Shown in pieces: positions 34,008 to 44,356 of a DNA stretch of 64,000 bases. Under the pieces are notes generated by a model. It made no database searches. It was not told the origin of the DNA and worked only from the letters and a program-made list of their open reading frames with translations. Position numbers and translations under genes: made by a program. Within the stretch, counting starts at the first letter, position 1. Every line of letters starts with the position of its first letter. Origin of the DNA: Ophiostoma sp. CBS 140.51 (Eukaryota; Ascomycota; Sordariomycetes; Ophiostomatales; Ophiostomataceae); assembly GCA_029298735.1 (NCBI GenBank), contig JANSLP010000009.1, positions 1-64,000 of the forward strand, written 5' to 3'.

Positions 34008-36593
34008 ATGACGAAGAAACGGCATTGGGGCATGTATTCAAAGCCGCAGAGCACTGCACCCCATTCCTTGGAGAGCTCCGGCCTCCAAAGCAACCTACAT
34101 CACGGTCAGTCCAATCGCGTGTCTTTGTTACCAGTGGTCTCCTTTTACCTTGTGTGCTCTACTATTATGTTTTGTTGTCCCCCTCCTTCTTGGTTCTGTT
34201 TTTATTTCTCTCATACTTTTCTGCATCGCCTTCTACCTCCTCTCTCATATCCTCCCTCTTGTCCTCCTTCTCCTATCATTAACATTTTCTCATACACACC
34301 CCCTTTCCTCCTTTGGTTTCTTGTCCTCCCATCTACCATGAGCACGAGCTTCATACTCTGACCCTTTCTCACCAATCCCGTCTTACTGCTGCCTTCTGGT
34401 TTCTGCTCCTTCTTGCCTTGTGACCAGATGTTGGTTTTCTTTCCTCTCCTTTCTGTACTTTGTGCTCCCACAAAAATTTCCGCCACCTCCGCCTTTGTTT
34501 TGATTTTGATTTTCTCTTTTGCCACCATTATTCACACTGCACACTGCAGTGTTTCTCTGCTTCATTTCCTGTCTCTCTGTGCTTCCTGCCTTTTTGTCTC
34601 TGTACCTCGTGTCTCGCCTGTATTTCCTCTCCTGTCCTCTGCCTTCCTTTTCTCCTCTTGTGTTCCCGATGCTCCTACCCAGCCCAGCCAGCCCGATCCT
34701 TGCATTGTTTGGTCCACTTTCTTGATTGTCTCTCCATTTGGTTGTCTTTTAATTCTTCCTTGTATTGACGCCTTTTTTCTTGTGTAACTAGAGGAACCGC
34801 AGTCCCGCAACGTAAACGACCTGCTCGCAAACCTGCGAAGAACCACCCTGTCGCCTAGCGCAGGCGGCAGCAGCAGCAACGGCGGCAGCAGCCATGGTCC
34901 CAATGGCCAAGTCGCGGGCGCCTCGTCCAGACTGTCGCCGATCCCCGTCGTGACGCCCAGTGTACCACCAGAGGTCGCGCAGATTTTGTTGCCCAGCCCA
35001 CCCAATGGTGATGGGGGCCAAGCAAACGGTGCAGGCATTGTGGGAGGAGCAGTCCATCGAGGAGTCGGAGGACTAGGAGGCGCAAGTGCTGGCGCTGCTG
35101 GCGGTGCAAACGGACTGGCCGCCGCAGGCGGTGGAGCTGGAGGAGCTGGCGAGCGTCGCCGAAGACCAGCTGGCCCGGCGCCTCCACCTTCTTGGCTGGC
35201 CCAGTCTAGACATAATCCGCGGCATGGCCTGCGGACTCCTGGTCGTCATGGTGTCTCTGGTAGTAACAGCGACCAGAAAGGCGGCCACAGAAGGCGCTAT
35301 GCATCTGGTATTGCCTTTGGCCACCATGCAGGGGAGGCCATGCCAGGCATTGTCCACCCTGCGCGCGGAAGTCTGGTGGACGTGGTTCTGCGCCGGATTG
35401 TGCTGGAGTGGACGACTCAAAAACAGTACAACCATTATCACTTGATCTATCTCCAAGGCCCACTACGTGCGGCCTTGGTCTCCTATCTGGGCCAGCTGAG
35501 CGGAGACGAAGATGACAATGGGAAGAGCATCGGCAAAGGGGCCACGATCAAAGATCTCCGGGCCCTCCTGCTGAACCCAACACCCCTGTCCTCGCCAAAT
35601 GGTAGTCCCCAACCGGGACACAAAGCCGGCGGCGAGAGTGATGCTGGCAGCGATACCGACGAGGAGCTGGAGCCTCTGCCGAGCCCCAGCACGATGAATG
35701 AAGATTTCCGGTATCTCGACCTGACGTGGTCGATGGGACACTCGATTTCCATTCGTGAAGTCAACGAGCTGCTCTTCCTTGGCCGGAATACTGCCACAGC
35801 CACTCGAGATCGGCTGCGCGACTCGGGCCGCCAAGCTGACTCGGAGCTCCTTGAATCCTGGGATGCTCCGGGTATCGTCTCACCACCACGGCCGCTGCTG
35901 CCAAACTTGACACACTTATCACTCGCCTTGACGCCCGACCGCAGCCCGTCGTCTGTGTCCTGGCGTCAGCTACTGTCTTTTGCGACCCACCTGCCTATGC
36001 TCACCCACTTGAGCCTGGCCTACTGGCCCGAGCCCACGCTCACACCCAACGCCAAGTTTGCGACCGTTGACTCTCCGCTGGGCCGCCGCTTCCAGTACGG
36101 AGGTACTGGCGCCTACAGCCACTCGCTCGACAACGACTGGGCCGAAGCAGTGCTTTTAATGCGCAAGCTTAGCAAAGCGCTATACGGTCTGGAGTACTTG
36201 GACTTGACGGGCTGTGCATCGTGGCTTCCCGCACTCATGTACAAGGTCGACAACGGCCAGGTCGACTGGGTCGGCAACTGGGGCAAGATGACGACGCTGG
36301 TGCTCAACTATGGAGTGAGCAACGAATACGATCGGTTGTCCGAGGCCATCATTGAGGCGAACCGGCCGCCGACGCCGGAGCAGGCAGCGCCTGGAACTGC
36401 GGATCTTCCAGCGGCCATGCGGCAGCGTTTGATGGCGCCGTCTCAACCGCAATTGCCACTTGGTGAGGTGGCTCGGAGAATCAATGCCTCGAGTGAGGCC
36501 CGGCTGATTGAAGGCCACATCCGGCAACAGCGGGCGGGCCGGGGTCGATTCATCACCGTTGTGTATGATAGGCAGCCAGAAGCTGCAAGATAG
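34008..36593 (+). CDS. Conserved fungal leucine-rich/RNI-like protein
   Basis: Proposed exons 34008-34104 and 34792-36593 give 632 aa. The large exon opens with NVNDLLANLRR, then a Ser/Gly/Ala-rich segment (to about residue 145) that contains RRPAGPAPPPSWL. The rest carries leucine-rich elements: FRYLDLTWSM, LPNLTHLSLAL, LPMLTHLSLAYW, GLEYLDLTGCASW and MTTLVLNYG, in an irregular RNI-like arrangement. I do not recognise a defined function; RNI/LRR proteins usually make protein contacts, for example as F-box or ubiquitin-ligase adaptors, but no F-box was seen. Exon 1 and the 687-nt, strongly pyrimidine-rich intron are less certain: the donor is GTCAGT and the acceptor TAACTAG. The large exon is well supported. 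The 14.4 kb gene-poor stretch lies directly upstream. Confidence 0.7.
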
Positions 36594-36970
36594 AACGGCA
36601 GGCATGCTCATGCGAGTACACATACAATCTGCAACTGCACATACTCAGTTCAGCGTACGAATAATGAAAATCACCAAGCCCACCATCGAAGCAAAATCAC
36701 CATGCAATTGCGAGATCGATCAAATGTATGCTTTCTGGGAAGTGAGACCGATCCCTCCGCTGGAATGCTGCTAGCGCCCGTGCCAAGAACGGGTTGAGTC
36801 GTCCGGAGCAGCCTCGTGACAAAAATGGGCTTGGAGCAGATGCTGGGCGACGATGTTGTAGCAAATCACGATGATATCTAGCAATTTCCAGCAAATCTGC
36901 GAGGCTTCGTAAGGCCTCCGTAGCAACGTCGTTTCCACAATTCAGTCCACGATTGGTTGTCAACGAACAA
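36594..36970. other. Intergenic between RNI-like gene and tRNA-Val
   Basis: This 377 bp stretch contains the 3' flank of the upstream gene and the upstream flank of the tRNA gene. Nothing else is recognised. Confidence 0.5.
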
Positions 36971-37044
36971 GGTCGATTGGTCTAGTTGGTTATGACGACG
37001 CCTTAACACGGCGTAGGTCCTCGGTTCGATCCCGAGATCGATCA
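36971..37044 (+). tRNA. tRNA-Val (anticodon AAC)
   Basis: A full cloverleaf can be folded: acceptor stem GGTCGAT/ATCGATC (one G-T wobble), D stem GTC/GAC, anticodon stem ACGCC/GGCGT with loop TTAACAC (anticodon AAC, reading GTT and, as inosine, GTC), 5-nt variable loop, T stem CTCGG/CCGAG with loop TTCGATC, and discriminator A. The A box (TGGTCTAGTTGG) and B box (GGTTCGATCCC) for RNA polymerase III are intact. There is no intron. The 3' CCA is not encoded, as expected for a nuclear eukaryotic tRNA. Confidence 0.97.
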
Positions 37045-37048
37045 CATC

Positions 37049-37054
37049 TTTTTT
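37049..37054 (+). terminator. RNA polymerase III terminator of tRNA-Val
   Basis: A run of six T four bases after the tRNA 3' end, followed by further T-rich sequence. Standard Pol III termination signal. Confidence 0.85.
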
Positions 37055-38153
37055 GTTGTTTTTCGCAACGACTACTTATTCTTTTTGGGGGTTGAACAGT
37101 GGTGGCGGTACTCGTCTTCTATCTTCACCCGTGTTATCCGGGTGATGGACCGGAGTCAAGAGAATACAGCCAAGCATGGCCTTTAATGTCTCACCCGTTG
37201 CAGTCCGGGAGCCCCCGTCTGGAATGTTGACCGTTGGTATGCAAAACCAGATAGTTCAGCATTCCAGCCGTTGCCGATCATCTCTTGATGCCCTCGATTT
37301 TCGTCATTTTTTGTCGGTTTCCTACAGTATTACTGCTATTTTTACTTCTTTTTTCTACCGGACAGCTCGGCGGTCGCAATGAGACGATTGCCCTGCCACC
37401 CAGAAATATGGCAACTGCAGCTAGAGCGACAATGTCTCTACCAATATCGTGAAAGTCAAAAGCTACCGGAGCTGCTCACGGCCATCTTGTCTTGTTCCGG
37501 CAAAAAAAAAAAACTCTTCTCAGTCGACAACTCTTCACACCATTGCCAAAGTCCCCTGCGCCTCCCTCGTTTTTGCGTGTTCTTGTTGCGTTTGCTCATG
37601 CCTGCTCCCCGTGCCCCGTTCCCAATACCCTTAGTATCGTGAATTCGTTTCCCATCCCCTCCCCTATTCGAAAGCATCCAACGTCCAGCCCGTACCCGTA
37701 GATCCCCTCCTGACCCTGACTCGTCTTTTGTCTCTCCCAAGCCTCCTCAATTATTTCCTGTTCCGTTCACTGCCGTTCACCTATCGTTGCCCTTGGCTTT
37801 CTCTTTAATATCACCACTCGTCTTTTTGGTTACTGTTTCCTACCCCTCTTCCTTTCTCTCTTCTTTCTTCCTCTCGTCCTCCTCCTCCTCCCTCCGTCCT
37901 TTCCTCCTTCTCGAAACCGACCTTCGACGACGACAATATTCATAACTTTTTCATTTGGTTTGTTTAGTATCGACTCGAGGGTGTCACTAACTAGACGACA
38001 ATAACTTGGTTCATACATTTTATTCGTGGCCGTGGTAGGGGCCTTTATTTATGTACTACATTTTTCGAATCCGACGACAACAACCCCAGTTTCAGCCGAC
38101 GCACCACATCTCCCCTCTCGAGGGACGCATCGCCATAATCCACAACAAGCAAA
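37055..38153. other. Intergenic upstream of SUR7/PalI gene
   Basis: This 1.1 kb stretch has no convincing gene. The plus strand is strongly pyrimidine-rich from about 37740 to 37915 (CTTCCTCTCGTCCTCCTCC type), which probably marks the core promoter and leader of the gene at 38154. Small open frames on both strands are low-complexity. Confidence 0.5.
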
Positions 38154-39335
38154 ATGGCGCTCTTCTTCCTTTTCTCGACGGCCTGCTCGATCATCGGCTT
38201 CGTGCTCGCCATTCTCGGCCTCTTTGCCGGCAACACACCCGGTTTCATGGAAGAGTTTTCTGTGATTACAGTACGTGCCTACGACAAGTGAGAAATAATT
38301 TGAGGTGCACCGCTAACGTATCAGCTCAACACATCTGCACTGGGACGAAATTATGTGCCAGCGCTCAACCAGCCTGCCGCTCGTGATCTGTCTCATGTTA
38401 CGGTTCTCGCCGACGAGGACGCCAATGTGACGACGAGCGAGGTGGTTGTGGAGGTGGCACCGACGGCAGTGAAGGACACGACAATCACCAACGGCGACAA
38501 GCCGAAAAAGTACACCATCCAGGAGGATAATCCCGCCGAGCCTGTTGCCGAGCTTGTCAAGAAGGAAAAGGAAATGGCCGCACGCAAGCTGGTTCCTCGC
38601 AAGCTGACTCTGTCTGCCGCTGAAGGTGTGCTTGCCGGCCTTCCTGCCGACTCGGCTGCCGACGATATGGCCGCCGTTCTGGGCATCAGCGAGTTTTACT
38701 CGTTGCACGTCATGAACGTCTGCGAGGGTACCTTTGCACCGAATGCTACGGCTGATGGCGCCTGGCGCAACGTCTCGTCGTGCACGGTTCAGCTCAACTC
38801 CCAGCAGCTCAACATCTCGCAGCTCATTGACAACGAGCTCAATGCCAACTTTGTCGATGGCGGCAGTCTGGCACGCATCGGTGGCTCGAGCAGTCTGCAG
38901 AACGCACTCAACCGCATCCCCACGATCGGTCTTGTCCTGGCCGTGTTTTACATTGTGGCCGCCTGTGCTGCGGGCCTTGTCTTGCTGCTGACCGCCGCCT
39001 CCATCGTTACCCGCGCTACACACGGCCGCGAGACCGTTCTGGCCAACCTCGGCGCCGCTTCTGGTGCTTCCCTGGCGCTTCTCATTGCCGGTCTTGTTTC
39101 GGCCGTGGCAGCTAAGTCGACTGTTGACTCGATCAACCGCCTCGGCAAGGACACAATCGGCATGGAGGCAAACCAGGGTTACAAGTTCGAGGCGCTGACG
39201 TGGGCGGCATTTGCCATGGAGGTTGTAGCGGCGCTGTTCTGGCTGCACGAGCTGCACGGCGATGCAAAGAAGGCGGCCGCGGCGGCAGCAGCCAAGAAGA
39301 AGGCAGCAGCCGCCCCGGCCTCGGCCAAGAAGTGA
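38154..39335 (+). CDS. SUR7/PalI family membrane protein
   Basis: Exons 38154-38270 and 38325-39335 (intron 54 nt, GTACGT donor, CGCTAACG branch) give 375 aa. The N-terminal membrane segment (FLFSTACSIIGFVLAILGLFAG) is followed by a long extracellular loop containing the family Cys pair (VCEGTF and NVSSCTVQ), then three membrane segments from about residue 260. The join gives VITLNTSALGRN, a motif common in this family. Members organise eisosomes and cortical membrane domains or act in ambient pH sensing (PalI). Which role applies cannot be told from sequence. The C-terminal cytoplasmic tail is Ala/Lys-rich (KKAAAAAAAKKKAAAA). The ATG at 38154 gives a good context (GCAAAATGG) and places the first membrane segment correctly. 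Confidence 0.9.
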
Positions 39336-40808
39336 GATGAATACGACGGAGAAGAACGAACGAACCCCGAATGACGAAAACGACACCGCTTCCTCACCGA
39401 CTGGAAGAGTTGTAATGGAGGTGGGCAATGGAGCTGAAGCTGGAGCACCTTTTGGCGGTGGGCAGACATCAACACGTCAATGCCCCGCACCTGCCAGCAG
39501 TTCATCGCGTGAAGCAGCACGCTAGCGCAGCTCCCAACCTCCCCATATCAATACAGAAATACAGAAGGACTAGCACCCTTATCGGCCACTAATTCGTTTG
39601 GTTTAGGCCTTTTCGGCGCACGCCAGGGACCAGGATCAGGGTCGTGCCGGGAGAGCCAATCTTTTGTTTTATTTTAGCTATTTTAACCTTCTTTTTTCTG
39701 ATAGCCTTTTATTGCTATTTTCCTTTTCAGCTCCAGCTCCAGCTTGACCTGTATCTTTATCTTTAGCTTCAGCCTTGCTTGTACACTACTCATTAATATT
39801 GAACACGATTGCTCCTGCCTCTTTGACTTTCCACTGGTAAACATTCTCCTTTCTGAAATGCGTCCTCCCCGACATAGCCCTTGACCGCTCCTGCTTTTGA
39901 AACATGCAGACGTGCTGCAGTTGCCATTTTGGCACGTGTGTTGTCTGTACCTGTCGCAGCTGCTTCTCCCTCTAGCCCCTCTTGATAAGGAAGCCTTGAG
40001 CCTAGTCCAAAACAGGGCCCGGCTAAAGCATCCATCCCGGCGAGGCAGGTGCGGTTTGGATGGCAAGAGTTCAAAATGTGGAGATCAAGAGACACTGAAA
40101 GAGAGAGGTGCAGTGAAGGTGCAGTTTATGGGGACTGGGTTCATGCAGCTGTAGTCTATCAATACCACCATCCTGAGCGGAGTTCGTTTCTGGCTCTCAG
40201 GTGGCTCCGTCGTGTCTTGTCGATTGGAATCAGACGCCGAAGAAGAAAGCAAGCTCATTTTGTTGGACGATATTCAGCCACCGCCAGAAAAGTCGCGCGT
40301 TCGCTCTTGCTGAATTGGGACCGTGTGGGCACGAATACGGAATACCACCGCTGGATAGGATGGGGCGTAGGAGCAAAAGGTGCAAGTCGTGCTTGCTCTC
40401 CGCCATTTCGATATCAAGATCCAAGCGCGGCTAACTGGTCGACTTCCCTTCCTGCCAAGCTTGGCACCTGCAGCCTTCCCCCTTCCTTGCACCTTCCCCT
40501 CCCACTTCCACTCTTCCTGTGATCCTGTCTCGCCTGCTTTCTGTGACGATCGGCGGCGAGAACACGACCTTATCGAAGCGGTTGCCTCTCTTTAAGACTG
40601 TCTTGTTTCCCCTTCTATCTCTCTTCTTTGTTCCCTTCTCTTTTCTTTCTGCAAATCCCCTGTTCTGCTGTATAGCGGACTTGTGGTGGCATATTGTCTT
40701 TCCTCCCTCTCTTCCCCTCTGCCAGGGGTGGTTGGTTCTACTCCCCTCCTTTCTTCCTGACATCGTCCTTCTCCTCATTTCTTTCTCCTCTTCATCACCA
40801 CCGCCACC
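39336..40808. other. Intergenic: SUR7 3' flank and MscL promoter
   Basis: About 1.5 kb without a supportable gene. The plus strand is pyrimidine-rich from about 40570 to 40800, likely the leader of the MscL gene, whose start context is CCGCCACCATGTC. Open frames of 100-157 codons at about 39680-40520 lack any domain. Confidence 0.5.
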
Positions 40809-41510
40809 ATGTCAAACAATAACGGCAGCAACGGCAGCAACGGCAACAATGTCAACGATGGCCCGGGCATCCTCCTTTTCCGCGACGACCCCAGCTCTGG
40901 CAACCCCTTCATAAATGATGAGGAGATGCACGACGACGACAATGTCTTTGAGGTCAGCGAGCGTGCTGTCCTGCACATCTGGTCCGGCTTCCTCGACTTT
41001 GCCCTGCAGGGCAACATCCTGGAGATTGCTTTCGGTCTGATCATTGCCTCGTCTTTCACCGCCATTGTCAACTCGTTTGTCTCGGATATTCTGCTGCCTC
41101 CCTTGTCGGTGCTGCTGCCACTGAATAAGAACCTGGACGAGAAGTTTGCCGTCCTTAAGCCGGGTCCGAACTATGAGCGTGAGAACGGTTACAACACGCT
41201 GCAGTTTGCCCAAGACGACGGTGCTGTTGTAATGGCCTACGGTATCTTTTTGAACCGCGTCATTAATTTCTTAGGCGTCGGCATCTCGCTGTATGCATTG
41301 GCCAGCACCTACCAGTACTTTTCGCACGACCCCATCATCAAACACACAGTCAAGTGCAAATACTGTCGAAAGAGGATCAGCGAGAAGGTAGCTCACCCCT
41401 CATTTCAAAACACTTTATTATGTATACATTTTCTAACCACCCAGTCCCTTCGCTGTGTCAATTGCACAAGCTGGCTCGATGGCCGCGAAGAACGCCAGTC
41501 GGGCCTCTAA
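40809..41510 (+). CDS. MscL-family large-conductance mechanosensitive channel with C-terminal CxxC/CxxC motif
   Basis: Exons 40809-41387 and 41445-41510 give 214 aa. The core matches MscL: FLDFALQGNILEIAFGLIIA then SSFTAIVNSFVSDILLPPL (TM1, about 61-100), a loop, and TM2 (YGIFLNRVINFLGVGISLYAL, about 144-164). Bacterial MscL forms a pentameric tension-gated pore and is about 136 aa. Here there is a polar, acidic N-terminal extension (1-50) and, after TM2, a four-cysteine motif C183-x2-C186-x10-C197-x2-C200 that could bind zinc. The 57-nt intron (donor GTAGCT, branch TTCTAAC, acceptor CCCAG) is a multiple of three and stop-free, so unspliced mRNA would insert 19 residues between the two CxxC pairs. 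Splicing is favoured because it brings the pairs together. The membrane in which it acts is unknown. Confidence 0.9.
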   Translation: MSNNNGSNGSNGNNVNDGPGILLFRDDPSSGNPFINDEEMHDDDNVFEVSERAVLHIWSGFLDFALQGNILEIAFGLIIASSFTAIVNSFVSDILLPPLSVLLPLNKNLDEKFAVLKPGPNYERENGYNTLQFAQDDGAVVMAYGIFLNRVINFLGVGISLYALASTYQYFSHDPIIKHTVKCKYCRKRISEKVAHPSFQNTLLCIHFLTTQSLRCVNCTSWLDGREERQSGL

Positions 41511-41961
41511 CATCTGTGGATCACTCCACAAAATGCGCAATCTACGCATCATAATACTTGCCAATCTGCTCTAACAGACGGCCCAACATTTACTTACTTT
41601 CCGGCGACAAACGGGTACAGAGCTCACACGACATTGTGATTTTTTATGTTGATTTTTCCTTTGATCTCTCTTGTCATTTTCTCATTACGTCCTACTTTTT
41701 TGACCTTTGCATAGCACGCGACTGTTTCTTTTGTCCTTTTTGATCTTCTTCTTTTCGATACACACGCATTTGTCACGCATTGTTTCCTTTGTTTCTATTT
41801 TATCATATTCTTCAGCACATCTGCATGTTTCCTTACTGTCCACAATCAATTATTATTTTAGATATTTTTTATTATCATGAAGTCTATTTTCTAATTATTA
41901 AATAACCATTTTGAAACGCCTGTTGCCGTCATTTTTTTTTACTTCTCTCATCACGCACCCT
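41511..41961. other. Convergent 3' intergenic region
   Basis: 451 bp between the stop of the MscL gene (+) and the stop of the oxidoreductase gene (-). T-rich on the plus strand in its centre and probably holding both polyadenylation regions. No gene seen. Confidence 0.55.
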
Positions 41962-43107
41962 CTACTGAGCCGGCAGGGCCTCGAGAATGGGACGGCCCTC
42001 GTCGTCAAAGTAGACGGCCTGGCCCAGACGGAACGAGTGCTGCAGAGCAACGACAATCTTGGCTGCCTCGTACGCATCCTCAGCCGAGCACGTCAGCTTC
42101 GAGCCGTCAAGGACCGCCGCCGCGAACTCGCCCACGTCCTTGGTGAATGTGGCATCGTACAGCGTGAAGGCATCGGGGGTGGTCTGCGTGCGCACACCGT
42201 ACTGGTCGCGGACCTCGACGCGGTTGATGGCCGAGTTGCCGTTGATCGCCGACAGCGCCTTGGTGCCGTAGACGCGCGTCGCCGACTCATATCCGTTGGT
42301 CAGCGTGCGGCCGACGTGCAGCTGGAAGACCTTGCCGTTGGCAAACTCGACCAGACCCCAGCCGTTGTCGGCGTCGCGGGTCTTGGCCAGCGCGCCGTAG
42401 ACGGCCTGCTGACCGACAGCAAAGACACGGTTGACCTGCTTCTTGGGGTTGGCGATGCCCTTGGTGGGCTCGAGGAAGTAGCGGGCAATGTCGACGTCGT
42501 GGATGCCGACATCGACAAAGATGCCGCCGGACATGGCCGAGAAAGCGACGAAGAAGCCGTTGGGCTCCTGCTGGTCCGAGTTGTGCGTCTCGACGGCGTG
42601 GACCTCGCCGAGGGTGCCGTCCTCGAGCATCTTCTTGGTAACCTGATAGGATTCGTCGTCTAACTCGTTAGTGGTGGTCAAATCAATACAGGGGAAGCGT
42701 GACTACTTACATCTCTTAGTGAAGGGCACCAGGAAGACCTGGTTGGGCTTGCTGGCCGCCTTGGCCATGACCTCCTCGGTGGTAATTACGTCAATGGAAA
42801 TGGGCTTCTCGCACATGACGTGCAGACCCAGGTCCAGAGCCTGCAGGATCAGGGGCGCGTGTGTGGCCGTCGCCGTCGAGATCAGAACGGCCTCAATGCC
42901 GCTGTTGGCCATCATGTCGGCCGGGTCGGCGTAGAACTTGACCGTCGAGGCCAGGTTCTCGGCCGCCCACTTGTCGGCACCGGGCTTGGTGTCGCAAGCA
43001 GCAATAAACTCGAGGCGAGGCTGGTTGTTTTGGAGGATTCGGGCGCGGATGGAGCCCAGACGGCCGAGGCCGATGAGACCAATCCTGAGGCGGCGAGGGG
43101 AAGTCAT
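41962..43107 (-). CDS. Gfo/Idh/MocA family NAD(P)-dependent oxidoreductase (inositol 2-dehydrogenase-like)
   Basis: Exons on the minus strand 43107-42711 and 42659-41962 (intron 51 nt, GTAAGT donor, CACTAACGAG branch) give 364 aa. The splice join restores FTKRYDESYQ, a hallmark after the nucleotide-binding domain. The Rossmann motif GLIGLGRLGS lies at about residues 10-19 and the EKP motif at E100-K101-P102. The C-terminal domain has SGGIFVDVGIHDVDIARYF. Family members oxidise or reduce cyclitols and sugars; inositol 2-dehydrogenase is the nearest type I recognise, but substrate cannot be assigned. No signal peptide, so cytosolic. It lies near the right-hand carbohydrate-related gene island. 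Confidence 0.9.
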
Positions 43108-43608
43108 TGTGGCTGTGTGTGTGAAAGGGAAGATGTTGCGTATCGTAAAGAAGAGAGAAACAAAAGTGAAGGCAGATGAAGAATTAACAGGAAAGAGAGT
43201 AAAGCAGAGATGGAGATGTTGTTCGAGTTTACAATTTCAAGGGTCTGCTCCTTTCTCTTATTCTTCTCACGGACAACGTCATATAAAGAAAATAAAGTAT
43301 AACTCCTCCGACACGATAAGAAGCTTCCATATCTAGCCCCGCGTCCAATCTACCCTTTGACGCGGCACTGTACCTGGTGACGAAAGAAGAAGCAATGAGA
43401 AAAGAAAAGCCGACCAGCGGAATATCCGTTTTCAGATAGTTCTCCAATTATTTTGTCTACGTGGCCACGGACGAAAGTATCACGCAGGGGATAAAGGCAG
43501 TTTTTCGAGAAAATTACCAAAAAAGAGGCAAACCGGTTACGGATGTCGATGGCCGTTGGATGCATGTTGCGTGTAAGTTGTGTTGATGCAGTGGGAGCAC
43601 CCTCAAAT

Positions 43609-43661
43609 AAGTCCGTTGGATAAGTCCGATACAATATGCCCGATCCAATATGTCCGGTGCC
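43609..43661. repeat. Degenerate 13-14 bp tandem repeat
   Basis: Four imperfect units: AAGTCCGTTGGAT, AAGTCCGATACAAT, ATGCCCGATCCAAT and ATGTCCGGTGCCC. The last unit shares the 13-mer ATATGTCCGGTGC with a site at 52814-52826 on the minus strand. Confidence 0.6.
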
Positions 43662-44062
43662 CAGCTCTGCCCAGCCGCACATCGCGCACGAAAAACGCGG
43701 AGAAAGACCCTGCTGAGCCGAGCGAACCTGCAAGGTGCACAGCTGATCTCCTGTGTCCTCCAAGCAGGAACAAAGATGTCCCTGCTCGAGGACAGAAATA
43801 ATCGCAGAGGAGATAAATAAGAATTGTTCCAGAAGGCAGGTTCGGAAACTTTGACCACTAGTGTGTGTTTTGGGCAAAGTTCGCCGAATCTGGTCAAAAG
43901 CCCCGACACCTTAGCCATCTCCGTGATCTCCGACATTGATCCGCGACATCTCGACTCTCTTTGCCTGCATGTCGTGATGCATCCTGTAGATGGCCAGAAA
44001 ATGTGGACGAGATGATATTGGAATAGATCTTCGAGGAGAAGATGATCGCTCGTCTTGTCGAC

Positions 44063-44249
44063 ATGGGGATTTTGTTCATATGGGGAATTTGCCCAAATGG
44101 AGATTTTGGTCACCCGGAAATTTGTTCTACATGGAGATTTTGTCCAAATGGAATTTTTGTCCAAACGGGGATTTTATCTAAATGGAGATTCTCTCTACAT
44201 GGAGATTCTGTCCACATGGGGATTTTATCTAGATGGAGATTTTGGACAC
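44063..44249. repeat. 17-bp minisatellite, 11 units
   Basis: Eleven consecutive units of exactly 17 bp (187 bp total) with consensus ATGGAGATTTTGTCCAA. Units differ only by substitutions and no insertions or deletions are seen. Because 17 is not a multiple of three, the three reading frames are permutations of one another and remain open, which creates spurious ORFs on both strands. It lies about 110 bp beyond the stop codon of the Zn2Cys6 gene and may fall within its 3' UTR. Confidence 0.95.
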
Positions 44250-44356
44250 GAATGTTAAAAAAGCGACAACAATTGCGATGAAGAGTTTCATTGTGGTTGG
44301 CCATATGCCAAAAAATACAAAGATCTACAAAACACACGGCTGAACAGTTGAACAGT

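Larger units (their letters stand above)
43108..44356. other. Intergenic region rich in tandem repeats
   Basis: The oxidoreductase promoter lies next to 43107 and the 3' flank of the Zn2Cys6 gene at the right end. Between them are a degenerate 13-14 bp tandem repeat (43609-43661, units around AAGTCCGATACAAT and ATGTCCGGTGCCC) and an eleven-unit 17-bp minisatellite (44063-44249). Open frames of up to 216 codons on the minus strand (43514-44164) result partly from the repeats and show no domain. Confidence 0.6.

Noticed and set aside
33750..34361. 203-codon plus-strand open frame over the start of the RNI-like gene
   Set aside because: Translates the pyrimidine-rich leader and intron into Ser/Phe/Leu-rich sequence; the exon 34008-34104 plus 34792 onward is better supported.
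43514..44164. 216-codon minus-strand open frame
   Set aside because: Partly generated by the 17-bp minisatellite; no domain and no splice-consistent extension.
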